Shown: positions 8,728-20,334, counted from the first letter of the stretch. The stretch is DNA of 42,521 bases from Candidatus Cloacimonadota bacterium (GCA_018645365.1 JABGOP010000001.1:235024-277544), one strand, 5' to 3'. The notes: generated by a model not told the origin, from the sequence alone. A program made the numbers and translations.

Positions 8728-10161
8728 ATGGAACATTTGAGAATCGGAATTGTGGGGAATATTGGGGTTGGAAAATCTACCTTGGTGGAAGCTGCCAGCC
8801 AAAAACCATTTAATGAAATTTTATTATCAACAATTTCAGACAGGATGGGTGATGAGCAAGTTTATGCTTTTCAAGAAAAATTTAATCCAAAGGTTTTAGA
8901 TGCTTTTTACGCAGATCCCATCAAAAACGCGTTCATGGCACAAATTGAATTTTTTAATGGCAGGTTAGACAGGCAGCGTCAGATTGAAGATAAAAAAGGG
9001 ATAATTTTAGAAGATCGCACTTTAGCGGAAGATTATCATATTTTTGGAATGGCTCAGAAAATTATGGGAAATATGAGCGAAGAGGAATTTTTGGCGTATC
9101 AACGCAATTACAATTTGATGGCGCAAGAAATTGCTTTCCCAGACTTGATAGTATATTTGCGTGCAGATGTTTCAATTTTGATAGATCGAATAAAAACTCG
9201 CGGTCGTGCGAGCGAAGCCAGTATTCCCGAAACTTACTTACGCCAACTGAACGAGCTTTACGAAGAATTTATCAGTCGTTATGTGACTTGTCCAATTTTA
9301 ATAATTGACGCAAATTCTGATACGCCAATTGAAGAATATTTAGAAAATACACTTACGAAAATTGCTGAAAAAATCACAACTTTGAATTTACGTGTAACTA
9401 CGCCAGGTATCAGTAAGTGGGTAACTTTATCGGAAACAGCTGCCACATTGCAGGCCATCGATGCTGAAACAAAATTGGAAAATTTTTTGGAATCAAGTCC
9501 CAAATTAATCGCGATAGCCGGCAATGTTGGCTTAGGGAAATCTACTTTGGCGGCAATCATGCAACGCAGTTTAAAGATAGATGGACTTTATGAAAATCCA
9601 GAAGAAAATCCTCTTTTGGAAAAATTTTTAAAAGATAAAAAAAAATATTGTTACGACCTACAATTACATTTTCTCGAAATGCGAAAACAACTACAAATAA
9701 ATGGTCACAATAGCAAAATAAGTGCTGTGATGGATAGATCCTTACCAGAAGATTTACTCGTTTTTTGCCATCAGTTTCATCAAGATGGCTTACTTACTTC
9801 CGATGAGCTTGACCTTCTAACTGCAAAGTATAAGTCGGTTTGTAGAGAAATACCATCGCCAGATTTACTCATCGTACTGAAGGGTCGCACCGATTTGGCA
9901 TGGAACAGAATTCAACAACGCGGTCGCGAAATGGAACTTAAGGGTGGTTGGAGTTATTCTGAAATAGATGCCCTGAATGAATGGTATCAAACCTACTCAA
10001 ATGATGTGCGGAAATTCGGTTATCACAAAGGCGATGTGCTCGAAATAAACGTGGAGAAAATCGATTTTACCAATCGTATTCACATCGGTTATCTTTTTGA
10101 GATAATTCACAAAACGCTGTTTCTTCAAAAAGAATTTCATTTTTACGAAAAGGAGCAATAA
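8728..10161 (+). CDS. Fused tandem deoxynucleoside kinase (two dNK domains)
   Basis: Deoxynucleoside kinases phosphorylate salvaged deoxynucleosides to monophosphates. This 477-residue protein contains two full copies. Domain 1 (about 1-215) has the P-loop GNIGVGKST at residues 10-18, EDR at 95-97, and RIKTRGRASE as the arginine-rich lid. Domain 2 (about 255-477) has GNVGLGKST at 265-273, YENPEENPLLEKF at the substrate-glutamate site, DRS at 336-338 and RIQQRGREME. Typical family members have one domain of about 210 residues. Domain 1 shows no clear equivalent of the glutamate in YEN(P), and domain 2 has aspartate where ERS is usual, so the halves may differ in substrate or one may be regulatory. 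The next gene, an acid phosphatase, starts on the base after this stop. Confidence 0.9.
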   Translation: MEHLRIGIVGNIGVGKSTLVEAASQKPFNEILLSTISDRMGDEQVYAFQEKFNPKVLDAFYADPIKNAFMAQIEFFNGRLDRQRQIEDKKGIILEDRTLAEDYHIFGMAQKIMGNMSEEEFLAYQRNYNLMAQEIAFPDLIVYLRADVSILIDRIKTRGRASEASIPETYLRQLNELYEEFISRYVTCPILIIDANSDTPIEEYLENTLTKIAEKITTLNLRVTTPGISKWVTLSETAATLQAIDAETKLENFLESSPKLIAIAGNVGLGKSTLAAIMQRSLKIDGLYENPEENPLLEKFLKDKKKYCYDLQLHFLEMRKQLQINGHNSKISAVMDRSLPEDLLVFCHQFHQDGLLTSDELDLLTAKYKSVCREIPSPDLLIVLKGRTDLAWNRIQQRGREMELKGGWSYSEIDALNEWYQTYSNDVRKFGYHKGDVLEINVEKIDFTNRIHIGYLFEIIHKTLFLQKEFHFYEKEQ

Positions 10162-10938
10162 ATGCGTTTGAAAATTTTTATTTTCAGCTTTCTCTTTTTG
10201 AAATCACTCCTCTTTGGAGAACTAAATTTTGTTCAAAAAGCGATGGTGATGTCCACTCTGTGGCAGGCAACATCGGCGGAATATTATGCACTTTCACAAC
10301 AGGCATATTCGTTGGCAAAATTACGATTGGATGAAGATTTGAAGCTAAGTTTAGCGCAAAAGCGGGCGGTTGTAGTAGATGTTGACGAGACGGTTTTAGA
10401 TAACACGCCTTTTGAGATAAAAATTATTTTGGAAGACGCAAAATATCCCGATGATTTTGACGAATGGGTAAATAGTGCGCAGTGTAAAAAAATTCCCGGT
10501 GCACTCAATTTTTTAAATTATGCATCGCAAAATGGTTGTGAAATTTTTTATGTTTCGAACAGAAGATTACGCCACCTAGATGGCACTTTGAAAAATTTAC
10601 TAAAATGGAATTTTCCAAATGCCGATGCCGAGCATATTCTCTTGAAGGACAATACTTCTAACAAAGAAGTTCGATTCAATGAAATTGCCAAAAGTTATCA
10701 CATTGTGATGTTGATTGGTGATAATTTAGCAGATTTTTCCAATGCATTTAGGAAAAAAAATATAGCCGAAAGATTTGCAATTGCAGATTCGCTGAAAGAT
10801 GAGTTTGGAAAGCGTTTTATTGTACTTCCAAATCCAATTTATGGTGAATGGGAAAAGACAGTTTACGGTGGAACTCGTCGCATTCCACTTGGAGAAAAAG
10901 AAGAAAAAATGATGAAAATCTTAAAAGGAGAAATGTGA
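10162..10938 (+). CDS. HAD acid phosphatase, 5'-nucleotidase e(P4) family
   Basis: The family removes phosphate from nucleoside monophosphates (and NMN) outside the cytoplasm so that nucleosides can be taken up. The 258-residue protein starts with a hydrophobic signal (KIFIFSFLFLKSLLFG) but has no lipobox cysteine, unlike classical lipoprotein e(P4). The HAD nucleophile motif DVDETVLDN lies at residues 73-81, and LIGDNLADF supplies the later acidic motif; WVNSAQCKKIPGALNFLNYA and FYVSNRR are also typical of class IIIB. It directly abuts the fused deoxynucleoside kinase, suggesting a salvage pair: dephosphorylate outside, rephosphorylate inside. The stop shares bases with the start of the next gene (TGATG). 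Confidence 0.9.
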   Translation: MRLKIFIFSFLFLKSLLFGELNFVQKAMVMSTLWQATSAEYYALSQQAYSLAKLRLDEDLKLSLAQKRAVVVDVDETVLDNTPFEIKIILEDAKYPDDFDEWVNSAQCKKIPGALNFLNYASQNGCEIFYVSNRRLRHLDGTLKNLLKWNFPNADAEHILLKDNTSNKEVRFNEIAKSYHIVMLIGDNLADFSNAFRKKNIAERFAIADSLKDEFGKRFIVLPNPIYGEWEKTVYGGTRRIPLGEKEEKMMKILKGEM

Positions 10939-13900
10939 TGTTTAGTAAAAAAAGTTTTTGGTTAATTTTTGTGATTTTAGTGATTTTTGGTGCAATATTT
11001 GTGGTGAAAAATTTTCCACAAATGATGTCATTTGTGAATGTTGAAATTAAAATGGATAGAAAACAAGCACTTTTACAATCGGAATTTTTTGCCGAAAAAC
11101 TTGCATTGGGACTTTTAGAATATGAGCAAGCTGTTATTTTTGATACGGACTACAACACTCAGATTTATGTGGAATTAGAAGGTGGTGGTAAGGATGTTTT
11201 TAATGAGATAATTGCTGAACATTACTATAAACCATATAAATGGAAGGTGCGTCATTTCACGGAAAATGAAGTGAAAGAAGTAACTTTTTGGTTTACGCCA
11301 AAAGGTGAATTTTATGGATTTAAAGAGAAACTTCCAGAAACCGAAGAAAGGGTAAATGTTTTTGAAGAAGATGCGCTAAAAATGTCCAAAGATTTTGCGA
11401 TAGATAATTTTCAAACAAATTTCACAGAATATGATTTAATTGAAACAAAAAAGAACGAAGAAAAAAGCGGTAGGGTTGATTACACCTTTGTCTATCAACA
11501 TAATGGCCGTCAAATTAACGAAGCATTTTATCGTTTGCAAATTACCGTAAGTGGCGATAAAGTCTCGGAATTTAGGCATTTCGTCAAAACTCCAGAAGCA
11601 TTCAGCAGACGCTATTCTGAAATGCGTTCTGCCAACAACACAATTGCGTCAGCTGGCTCTATCGCGATGGCTATTTTTTATGGATTTGGCGGGATTCTAA
11701 TCGGAATTTTTATTCTATTAAGAAAGCGATGGCTAATTTGGAAAAAGCCGTTAATTTGGGCGTTTATCGTTGCCGTTTTTGGTTTTATCACCCAATTTAA
11801 CAATTTGCCGCTAACATGGTTTTGGTACGATACGGCAATTTCCAAAGGCTCATTTATTTTTCAGACAATCATTCAAAATTTCATGATGTTTTTGCAGGAT
11901 TTTTTGTTGCTTGCTTTGTCATTTATGGCAGCGGAAAGCTTGACGCGGAAAGCATTTCCGCAACATTTACAATTTTGGAAAATTTGGGATAAGGGAGTGG
12001 CAAACTCCAAACAGGTCTTAGGAAACACATTAGCTGGATATTTTGTCGCAATTTTATCACTCGTATTCATAACTACTTTTTATTATTTTACCACCAATTA
12101 TCTCGGTTGGTGGAATCCAGCATCACTATCCACCGATCCCAATAGCTTGGCGACTTATTTTCCTTGGTTTTCTGCGATTGCAAATTCGCTTCACGCTGGC
12201 TTTTGGGAAGAATGTCTTTTCCGAGCAGTGCCACTTGCTGGTGCCGTTCTTATCGGGAGAAAACTGGGTAAAGAAAAATTATGGTTGGGAATTGGGCTCG
12301 TTTTACAAGCTGTTATTTTTGGCATGGGACACGCTAATTATGCGGCTCAACCTGCATATGCTAGAGTTGTGGAATTGCTAATTCCCTCGCTTTATTTTGC
12401 TTTTCTGTATCTTCGTTTTGGACTTCTTACCGCGGTATTGATGCACTTTGTGTTTGATGCAATTTTGATGTCATTACCAATCTGGATTACTTCTGCACGC
12501 GGGATTTGGCTAGAACGAATATTATTTTTACTGCTGTTTTTTATTCCTTTATTTATCGTTATTTATCGTAGAATTCAAGCAAAAAAATGGGTTGAAATAT
12601 TGCCGCAAAAATTTAATTTTAATTGGCAACCAAAAATTGAAAAAGTACATCGAAAAATTGGAAAAAATGCTTATCAAACAACATATTTTAATCAAAACAG
12701 TGTCCGCCCAATGTTGTTACTGGGTATTATCGGCATTGCAATTTGGATTGGTATTACAGAATTTTCAAACCATTATTTACCGCTAAAAATTAGCAGAAAA
12801 GAGGCGATTGCAACCGCAAAAGCAGAGTTGGAAAAGCAGAATATTCATCTTTCGGAAGATTGGCAAGTTTTGACAAAAATTTGGGACCACACAACCTTCG
12901 AACATCGTTTTATCTGGCAAGAAGGTAATGAAAATTTATTCAAACAATTTATCGGAAAATTTATTGATGGTGCAAGTTGGCGTGTTCGATTTGTACGATT
13001 TGAAGGTGAAGTTGCTGAAAAAGCAGAAGAGTACAATATTTTTGTGCGAGAAAAAGGGCGAGTTGTTAGATTTTGGCACCGCCTTCCAGAAAACCGAGAA
13101 GGTGCGTTTTTGGAAAAGGAAGATGCACTAAAATTGTCTAAACAGGCACTTCAAAATGTTTATGGAATTAACCAGAATATGCTTTCAGAAAAATCTGCAT
13201 CACCAACCGAATTGCCCAATCGTCGCGATTGGAAATTCACATTTATCGATTCGGTAAATTACAAATTTCCCCAAAGTGAATTACGCTATAATACCGTGAT
13301 TGCTGGTGATTTACCAACAAATGTGGTGCGTAATATCCATCCTTCGGAAGAGTGGTTGCGTCGTGAACGAAATGAGCAAAAAGTAGCAAAGACATTACGG
13401 AATTTTTTGTATATACTCGTATTATTATTCTATTTTGCCGCAGTTGTAATTGGCGTTATAAAATGGACTAAAAAAGAATTTTCGTTGCATAAATTTTTCT
13501 TGTTTTTTGGAGTTTTGTTTATTTCCAAGTTTTTTGCATTTTGGAATAGTTGGCCGTCGATAATGGCTGATTTTTCAACATCTGCACCACTAAATAATCA
13601 AATTTTTACCACTATTTTCTCAGCATTAATAGGAATGCTTTTTGTTAGCTTTGCGTTAGCAGTTATAGCGGGGTTTATCAAAAAATGGATAAATAATTAT
13701 GATGAAAAATTAACGTTGCCAGCATTTTCTTGGGGCGGTATTACTGTTGCTATCATTGCTATTGCTGCAATCTATTTGCCATCAACTCAACCGATTAAAC
13801 CGTCACTTTCAGAATTTGACACACTGCTTGCTATTTTCCAGCCAACGCTGTTGCACCTTCCTCAATTTATTGCCAAAACATTACTCTTTATGTTTGCCTT

Positions 13901-14261
13901 TGCAACGTTCCATAAAATTACCAAAAATTGGCAAGAGAACAAAAAAATAGCAATTTTAATATCGCTTTTTTATGGATTAATCTGGGTGGGAACAGTTAGC
14001 TTGCAAACATTAAGTGCTGAAAATTTGGTTTATTGGGTATTTTTCGGCTTAATTGTAGGTTGTTTGATGATTTTTGTATATAAAGAATTTGTTCGATTTT
14101 CTTTCTCGACATTACCTATTTTGATGTTGGTGATATATTCGTTAACCTCAGTAAAAACAATTCTTTATGATGCCTATCCACTGGTGGTATTCGGTAGTTT
14201 TTTGAGTGTTATAATGATATTATTATTTGGTTTTCTTTGGGCGAAAAAATTTGAAAAATAA
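10938..14261 (+). CDS. Giant CPBP intramembrane metalloprotease with duplicated outer domains
   Basis: The 1107-residue product has a CPBP (Abi/Rce1-like) core with EExxxR at E424-R428 (EECLFRA), the histidine of FGMGH at 465, and HFVFD at 503-507, the expected glutamate/histidine active site in the membrane. Around it are many hydrophobic segments. Two non-membrane regions, about residues 30-205 and 610-840, look like diverged copies: each starts with a RKQAL/RKEAI helix, has a W-[KR]-V-R-[HF] strand, a [22 protein letters not shown] stretch, and then re-enters the membrane. Most CPBP proteins are 200-300 residues. I start at the ATG at 10938, just after AAAGGAG, although the frame stays open into the upstream gene. 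The substrate is unknown. Confidence 0.85.
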   Translation: MFSKKSFWLIFVILVIFGAIFVVKNFPQMMSFVNVEIKMDRKQALLQSEFFAEKLALGLLEYEQAVIFDTDYNTQIYVELEGGGKDVFNEIIAEHYYKPYKWKVRHFTENEVKEVTFWFTPKGEFYGFKEKLPETEERVNVFEEDALKMSKDFAIDNFQTNFTEYDLIETKKNEEKSGRVDYTFVYQHNGRQINEAFYRLQITVSGDKVSEFRHFVKTPEAFSRRYSEMRSANNTIASAGSIAMAIFYGFGGILIGIFILLRKRWLIWKKPLIWAFIVAVFGFITQFNNLPLTWFWYDTAISKGSFIFQTIIQNFMMFLQDFLLLALSFMAAESLTRKAFPQHLQFWKIWDKGVANSKQVLGNTLAGYFVAILSLVFITTFYYFTTNYLGWWNPASLSTDPNSLATYFPWFSAIANSLHAGFWEECLFRAVPLAGAVLIGRKLGKEKLWLGIGLVLQAVIFGMGHANYAAQPAYARVVELLIPSLYFAFLYLRFGLLTAVLMHFVFDAILMSLPIWITSARGIWLERILFLLLFFIPLFIVIYRRIQAKKWVEILPQKFNFNWQPKIEKVHRKIGKNAYQTTYFNQNSVRPMLLLGIIGIAIWIGITEFSNHYLPLKISRKEAIATAKAELEKQNIHLSEDWQVLTKIWDHTTFEHRFIWQEGNENLFKQFIGKFIDGASWRVRFVRFEGEVAEKAEEYNIFVREKGRVVRFWHRLPENREGAFLEKEDALKLSKQALQNVYGINQNMLSEKSASPTELPNRRDWKFTFIDSVNYKFPQSELRYNTVIAGDLPTNVVRNIHPSEEWLRRERNEQKVAKTLRNFLYILVLLFYFAAVVIGVIKWTKKEFSLHKFFLFFGVLFISKFFAFWNSWPSIMADFSTSAPLNNQIFTTIFSALIGMLFVSFALAVIAGFIKKWINNYDEKLTLPAFSWGGITVAIIAIAAIYLPSTQPIKPSLSEFDTLLAIFQPTLLHLPQFIAKTLLFMFAFATFHKITKNWQENKKIAILISLFYGLIWVGTVSLQTLSAENLVYWVFFGLIVGCLMIFVYKEFVRFSFSTLPILMLVIYSLTSVKTILYDAYPLVVFGSFLSVIMILLFGFLWAKKFEK

Positions 14262-14275
14262 AAAAGGAGTTTAAT

Positions 14276-16420
14276 ATGAAAAAAGTATTATTTGCAGTTT
14301 TGTTTGTGATGTTGATGCAACTTTGGGCGGATCCGCCAGCAACTTTCGATTTACGCGATTTTGACGGAGTAAACTATGTAACTTCGGTGAAAAATCAACA
14401 GGGTGGAACTTGTTGGACGCACGGTGTGATGGCGGCAATTGAAGGTAATCTTTTAATGACTGGCGTTTGGGCAGAAGCTGGTGAAACAGGAGAGCCAAAT
14501 TTGGCAGAATACCATCTTGACTGGTGGAATGGATTTAATCAGTATTACAACAGCGATTTAGAGCCACCAGAAGGAAATGGTTTAGAGGTGCATTATGGTG
14601 GAGATTACCGTGTTACATCTGCATATCTATCGCGTGGAGATGGTGCGGTGCGAGATGTTGATGGGCAATCTTATACATCGCCACCAGAATTTCAAATGCC
14701 GAATTATCATTATTATTATCCGCGCACAATTGAGTGGTACACGCTCGGTGAAAATCTGGAAAATCTTGATTTCATTAAAGAACAAATTATGGAATTTGGC
14801 GTTTTGGGGACTTGTATGTGTTACGATGGTTCTTTCATAAATTATCAGTACGAGCACTACCAACCACCTTCAAATGAATTGGAACCAAATCACGCAGTTT
14901 CGATAATCGGTTGGGATGATTATCGCGAAACACAAGCACCAGAAGTTGGGGCGTGGTTAGTAAAAAATAGTTGGGGTTCTGGTTGGGGAAACGGTGGCTA
15001 TTTCTGGATTTCGTACTACGATAAACATACTTGTCGCAATCTCGAAATGGGCGCAATTTCATTCCAAGAAGTGGAGCCGATGAACTACGATAATGTCTAT
15101 TATCACGATTACCACGGGTGGCGTGATGTAAAAGAAAATTGTACCGAAGCATTTAATGTATTTCAAACGAGTGGAGTTCAAACCATCACGGCGGTTAGCT
15201 TTTTCACGGCGGAACATAATGTAGATTACTCCATAAAAATATATGATGATTTTGATGGCACAGAGTTACAAAACGAATTATCTTCCAAAAGTGGAACAAT
15301 AGCCTACAGCGGTTTACACACCATCGATCTTGATGATTTTATTAGTATGGAAGCGGGGGAAGATTTTTATGTTTATCTAAATCTTGCAAGTGGCGGACAT
15401 CCATACGATCGCACTTCCGAAGTGCCAGTTTTGTTGGGCGCGAGTTCTCGCACAATAGTGGAATCATCTGCACAGCCGGGAGAAAGCTATTATTTCGAGA
15501 CAGGATCTTGGCACGATTTCTACAATTATGATGACCCCTCCGAATTTCAAAATACAGGGAATTTCTGCATAAAAGCACTTTCTATTGATGGTGCGAGCGG
15601 AACAAATCCACCTCAAAATTTTGAGGCTGAAATTATCGATTATAACGATATTTTGTTGTCGTGGGAAGCTGGAAGTATCGGCGTTATCAGCTATATACTT
15701 TCTATATTTCGAGATGGTAGCTTATTGGTTGAATTGGAGTTGGAAAACGAACCGTATCCAGTTTCTTCTTATTTATGTGAAGGATTGGGTGAAGGCGAAT
15801 ACGCATTTTATCTCGTTGCAGTTTACGATGAAGTAACATCCGAACCGACGGAAATAATTACCTTGAATTTGGTTTTGCCTATTCCTCAAAATCTAACAGC
15901 TCAAAATAATGATGGGAATATTTTGTTGATTTGGGACGAACCTGCACGAAGTTTTGTTGAGTTTAATCTTTATCAAAATGATGAATTTCTATTTGCCACG
16001 ACGCAAAGTTTTGCCGTAGTGCCGAATTTACCAGATGGAAATTATGAATTTTTTGTAACTGCAACTTACAGTGTAAATTACGAATCGGAAGCATCAAATG
16101 TAGCTACAGTTGAAGTGCTTGACGCAGATGATAACGAGTTGCAAATCACAAATAACGATTTACAAAACTATCCAAATCCATTTAGTTTATCAACCGTTAT
16201 TTCGTTTACATTAAGTGCCGAAAATACAGGATTTGCAGAGATATTGATTTTTAACATAAAGGGGCAACTTGTGAAAATTTTTTCAAATCAAGAAATTACA
16301 AGTTCAACAAATCAACAAATTGTTTGGAATGCCAACAGTTTCCCAAATGGTATCTATTTTGCAAAGTTTATGGTAAATGGTGAAGTTGTTAAAACAAATA
16401 AGATGATTTTGTTGAAATAA
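14276..16420 (+). CDS. Secreted papain-family (C1) protease with T9SS-type tail
   Basis: A signal peptide ([17 protein letters not shown]) is followed by a C1 peptidase domain. The catalytic cysteine is C46 in GGTCWTHG, the histidine H206 in NHAVSIIGW, and the asparagine N231 in [10 protein letters not shown]. After about residue 270 come a beta-rich region with lectin-like character, two fibronectin type III-like modules (about 445-535 and 540-620), and a C-terminal Por-type sorting tail beginning [18 protein letters not shown] and ending KMILLK. The protein should be exported and anchored or released by a type IX-like system. The gene follows the CPBP protease by 14 bp with AAAGGAG and is followed closely by another large exported protein. 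Confidence 0.92.
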   Translation: MKKVLFAVLFVMLMQLWADPPATFDLRDFDGVNYVTSVKNQQGGTCWTHGVMAAIEGNLLMTGVWAEAGETGEPNLAEYHLDWWNGFNQYYNSDLEPPEGNGLEVHYGGDYRVTSAYLSRGDGAVRDVDGQSYTSPPEFQMPNYHYYYPRTIEWYTLGENLENLDFIKEQIMEFGVLGTCMCYDGSFINYQYEHYQPPSNELEPNHAVSIIGWDDYRETQAPEVGAWLVKNSWGSGWGNGGYFWISYYDKHTCRNLEMGAISFQEVEPMNYDNVYYHDYHGWRDVKENCTEAFNVFQTSGVQTITAVSFFTAEHNVDYSIKIYDDFDGTELQNELSSKSGTIAYSGLHTIDLDDFISMEAGEDFYVYLNLASGGHPYDRTSEVPVLLGASSRTIVESSAQPGESYYFETGSWHDFYNYDDPSEFQNTGNFCIKALSIDGASGTNPPQNFEAEIIDYNDILLSWEAGSIGVISYILSIFRDGSLLVELELENEPYPVSSYLCEGLGEGEYAFYLVAVYDEVTSEPTEIITLNLVLPIPQNLTAQNNDGNILLIWDEPARSFVEFNLYQNDEFLFATTQSFAVVPNLPDGNYEFFVTATYSVNYESEASNVATVEVLDADDNELQITNNDLQNYPNPFSLSTVISFTLSAENTGFAEILIFNIKGQLVKIFSNQEITSSTNQQIVWNANSFPNGIYFAKFMVNGEVVKTNKMILLK

Positions 16421-16432
16421 TTGGGGGTGAAA

Positions 16433-19400
16433 ATGCGTTTGATAATGATTTTATTTTTTAGTTTTACTGTTCTTTTTGCAGTGGTGGAAGAGACTGAGTC
16501 GTTATCTGCGTTTTTATACGGTGAAGCACTCAACTGTGAATATGATAATTGGATAAGCCATGTCGCGGAAGGCATCGCATCTGCTGGCTATAATAAATAC
16601 GCACCGTGGGATGTGCAAAACAATAGTTTTGGAAATTTTGTTATTCCATCTGAAAATGAGTTAGCTACTTGGAGTAATGTTATCGAACATTTTGTGGCAG
16701 GAAATTTAACTGTTGTAGAAAGTATTTTGGGTCTTGCTCAACTTCCATTTCAAGTGGTTATATTTCATGATACAGATAGTGGTCGCACCTTTAACATGTT
16801 ACGGGAAATCCCCAATATGGAGTATTATGACGGCAATAGTACCTTTGATTCTGCTGACGATGAAGTTGGTGCGTTTGATTACGGTTGGGGGCTGTATATT
16901 CATTATCCAAATGGGAACAATCCGCACATTACAACTGCACCTCATCCCAACGATGATTATATTTCTGTTCCACTTGCCCACAAAGCATTCATAGAACACG
17001 AATCAAAATTTTTACTGATTTCGGGAGTAGGAAGGGAAGTCGTTTGGACGGAAGTTGGAGATTATACAAACAGTAAATCACTTTGCGATCCGTCGAGAGT
17101 GGAGGAGCATCCGTTCAATATTTGCTATCAACAATTTTGTGAATCGATTCGAGCGGAATTTGGTCAGCACGAGTTTAGTTTGCAAATTCACAGTTATGAC
17201 TGGGGCAGTAGTCACGCAGGTTTTGCAAATGTGCAAATTTCGGCTGGTTATTATGCAGGTTCGCCTGATTTACCAATTCGAGACCACTCTTCGTTGAAAT
17301 TGGACATTCCAAATGCGAGTAATGAAATAGTTGTTTCCGAAAATTCAGTTGGATTGCATGCCGCGGTATTGTTGAACGAATATTACAGTTTTCACTGCAA
17401 CGAATATGAATTTTGTTTTACGAATGAAGATACCACTTTTGCGATAAATACCGAAATTGATTTGTGCGGTTACAGTCAAAATAAGCAAATTTTATTTACC
17501 CAAAGTGGAATGTCTCATCACGATAATTTTGAACGATTTTTACATCTCGAGATGGACGAGTTGCCAAATGTTTACGCTCAAACTGAACAAAATTATCATT
17601 GGTTTCACGGTTGGAATGTCGCCGAGAATAAGTGGGATATTCCGCATCGATTTGACCGCACAATTGCTTACTATTCAGCTTGGATTGAAGCTTCAAAAAA
17701 TGTATTAACTCCGCTTTATGAAATGGATGATCATCTAATTCCAACTTCACCTTCTAATTTGGAAATTATTTCCGGACATTCAAATGAAATAACATTAAGG
17801 TGGGATAAAGGTGATTGTTATGACATCGAAACTTACCAAGTTCTGTACGCGAATGAACCACTTGAAGATTTGCAAAATTGCACTATAATTGATAACAATG
17901 ACTTTTCAAAACTTGCTTGTTTGGCACAAAATACTTTCACCTTGGAAGATGTTGAAGAAGAATTGCCGTATTATTTTGCAGTTCGCATCAAAGATAAAAA
18001 TGAAAATTTTTCGGAAATTTCAAATGTCGTAATCGGCATGGTCAACAATGTTTCTGTGAATTATTTTAATTGTCTAAATCGCGATAGTAGTGTGGAATTG
18101 TCTTGGCGAGCAACGAGCAACAGCGATTTTCAGGGTTTTAATATTTTCAGAAAAAGTGAAAATGAAGATTTTGAACTGATAAACTCGTGGATAGTAAATC
18201 CATATTTGGCGGGACAAAATGGCTATAATGTGCTTTACAATTTTACTGATTTTGGCTTACAAAATGGGACAGAATATATTTATAAACTCAGCTTCAATAA
18301 TGACAATATTGAATTTTTAGTTGATGATTTGGAATATGGTAATCCCGAAAAAATTTATCAAATTGTGGCGTTTCAGCAGAATGGGTTTTTGGCGGATACT
18401 TGTTATTTTGGCTACAATAAAGATGCCACAGATGCCTACAATTCAAACTACGATTTCGACACAGCAGATTCAACTTCGGGCGATTACTTTTTTACTCAAT
18501 TTTATGAAGCAGATTGGACTACTCATCAAGAATTGTACCAAAATATTGTGGAAAATTACGACCCGACCGTAGAATCTAAAAGCTGGAGTTTTCGTATTCG
18601 CACAAACCAACTAGGCGAACCGATAGAAATAGGAATTAACAATTTTGACCGTGATTTAGAAAGATTTTATCTTTGTGAAAATAATGAAATTTACACAAAT
18701 CTCGCTGAGGAAAATTATATTTTCACGCCCAACTCAACCGATTTTTACGAGTTTACTTTGCTTTATGGTAATTTGAGTCCAAATGTGGATTTTACAGTAA
18801 TTCCAAACCAAATTTTACGTGCTGGCGATGCTGCTTACTTCACTTGGCAAATTGAGCAAATAATGGATATTGCCTGCATAAATGCCTATATTGAAAATGA
18901 GAATGAAAGCATCATTATTGGCGAAGAATTATCTGCTACAACGACGGAAGTTTTTTGGAATATTCCCGAAATTAGCGAGTCAGACTTGCGGTTGAAATTA
19001 GAATTAATTATGAGCGACGGTTCCTCACTAAATCATTTTTCTGAATACCGCGTTGGCGTAATTCCATCAAGTTATGCTATTCAAACGGAATTGGGTTGGA
19101 ATTTAATGACAAAATCTTTTGAAACTGATGAATTTTCTGACGCAGAAATTTTCGGTATTGAATCTGTTTTTTATGAATTTCATTTGGACGAATTTTCCGA
19201 AACTAATGAATTGGATTTTCTCAAACCATATTGGATGCATGCTTTTGTTGAAAATGAAGTTGTGTTAAATGATTTTGTGATGGCTCAGACGGAATGCTAT
19301 GTTGAACTGAATGAAGGTTGGAACTTAATTCCGAACCCTCATTTGGCAACTTATGATATCGAACAGCTTGTTTTTTTGATCAATAATGAAGAGTATGAAT

Positions 19401-20311
19401 TTTACAGTGCAGTGCAGAATGGGCTAATTGAACCGACGATTTATGAATTTGATAATTATTTTAATTCTGTTAACCAGGTATTACCGTTAACTGCATATTA
19501 TCTATATGTCTATGATGATGATATTTCACTGAAATTTATTCCTTTTTATGAAAATTGGTATTCACCTGAATTTTTGCTTGATTGGAAATTAAAAATAATT
19601 GCCGAACAATCCGATTTTTCTTCTATAATCGTGGGAACATCTTTGCAGGCAGATTCGTTGTATAACCCATATTACGATTATTTAAAGCCAACGCACAAAC
19701 CATTTGTTGACGGAATTTCTTTCTATATTCCAGATAATTCAGACGGATTAAAAAAACTACATCAATCGATAACGGCACCGCAAAATCCAAATTCAGATTT
19801 TTTATATTCGTGGAGTGCACAATTGGAGTTGAATAATTTAGATCCTATTTTGTTTGAAAAAAAAGAAGATGATATTCCAGAAAATCACAATATTTATTTG
19901 CAAATTGATGGTGAAACTTTAGATTTAAGCGAGGTTAATTTTGCAGAGTTTACGCCATCTGACACGCTTTTACAAATTACGATTTTAGTAACAGACTCAT
20001 ATGTTAGCGATGTGGAAGATGATGGTGAATTAAATATCTCGAATAACAAATTGATGAATTATCCAAATCCATTTAATGGCAAAACAACAATTTTGTTTGA
20101 TATTTCTCAAGCAACATCAGAAAATACAAAAATAGAAATTTACAACATTAAAGGTCAAAAAATAGAAACATTTTCAAATCAACAAATCAAAAATTCAGCA
20201 AATCAACAAATAGTTTGGGATGCGAGTAAATTTGCGAGTGGAGTCTATTTTTATAAATTATCTGAAAATGATAAAACAATTGCGACCAAAAAGATGATCT
20301 TGCTAAAATAA
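16433..20311 (+). CDS. Very large secreted protein of unknown function with T9SS-type tail
   Basis: The 1292-residue protein begins with a signal peptide (RLIMILFFSFTVLFA). Its N-terminal 420 residues are not recognised but look enzymatic: TTAPHPNDDY, FLLISGVGREV, LQIHSYDWGSSH, RDHSSLKLD and SGMSHHDNF give many ordered histidines and aspartates, as in secreted metal-dependent amidohydrolases or peptidases. Two fibronectin III-like segments follow (about 440-535 and 540-640), then long beta-rich regions, then a sorting tail from LMNYPNPFNGKTTILFDI to KMILLK. I chose the ATG at 16433, after TTGGGGGTG; a frame-extending GTG or TTG 12 bases upstream is less suitable. It is the last gene of the run and ends near a hairpin. 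Confidence 0.85.
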   Translation: MRLIMILFFSFTVLFAVVEETESLSAFLYGEALNCEYDNWISHVAEGIASAGYNKYAPWDVQNNSFGNFVIPSENELATWSNVIEHFVAGNLTVVESILGLAQLPFQVVIFHDTDSGRTFNMLREIPNMEYYDGNSTFDSADDEVGAFDYGWGLYIHYPNGNNPHITTAPHPNDDYISVPLAHKAFIEHESKFLLISGVGREVVWTEVGDYTNSKSLCDPSRVEEHPFNICYQQFCESIRAEFGQHEFSLQIHSYDWGSSHAGFANVQISAGYYAGSPDLPIRDHSSLKLDIPNASNEIVVSENSVGLHAAVLLNEYYSFHCNEYEFCFTNEDTTFAINTEIDLCGYSQNKQILFTQSGMSHHDNFERFLHLEMDELPNVYAQTEQNYHWFHGWNVAENKWDIPHRFDRTIAYYSAWIEASKNVLTPLYEMDDHLIPTSPSNLEIISGHSNEITLRWDKGDCYDIETYQVLYANEPLEDLQNCTIIDNNDFSKLACLAQNTFTLEDVEEELPYYFAVRIKDKNENFSEISNVVIGMVNNVSVNYFNCLNRDSSVELSWRATSNSDFQGFNIFRKSENEDFELINSWIVNPYLAGQNGYNVLYNFTDFGLQNGTEYIYKLSFNNDNIEFLVDDLEYGNPEKIYQIVAFQQNGFLADTCYFGYNKDATDAYNSNYDFDTADSTSGDYFFTQFYEADWTTHQELYQNIVENYDPTVESKSWSFRIRTNQLGEPIEIGINNFDRDLERFYLCENNEIYTNLAEENYIFTPNSTDFYEFTLLYGNLSPNVDFTVIPNQILRAGDAAYFTWQIEQIMDIACINAYIENENESIIIGEELSATTTEVFWNIPEISESDLRLKLELIMSDGSSLNHFSEYRVGVIPSSYAIQTELGWNLMTKSFETDEFSDAEIFGIESVFYEFHLDEFSETNELDFLKPYWMHAFVENEVVLNDFVMAQTECYVELNEGWNLIPNPHLATYDIEQLVFLINNEEYEFYSAVQNGLIEPTIYEFDNYFNSVNQVLPLTAYYLYVYDDDISLKFIPFYENWYSPEFLLDWKLKIIAEQSDFSSIIVGTSLQADSLYNPYYDYLKPTHKPFVDGISFYIPDNSDGLKKLHQSITAPQNPNSDFLYSWSAQLELNNLDPILFEKKEDDIPENHNIYLQIDGETLDLSEVNFAEFTPSDTLLQITILVTDSYVSDVEDDGELNISNNKLMNYPNPFNGKTTILFDISQATSENTKIEIYNIKGQKIETFSNQQIKNSANQQIVWDASKFASGVYFYKLSENDKTIATKKMILLK

Positions 20312-20334
20312 AACCTTCAAGATTAATTTATTTT

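Noticed and set aside
14595-14863. Open frames on both strands inside the papain-like protease gene
   Set aside because: The region carries the catalytic domain in the main frame; the others are out of frame and featureless.
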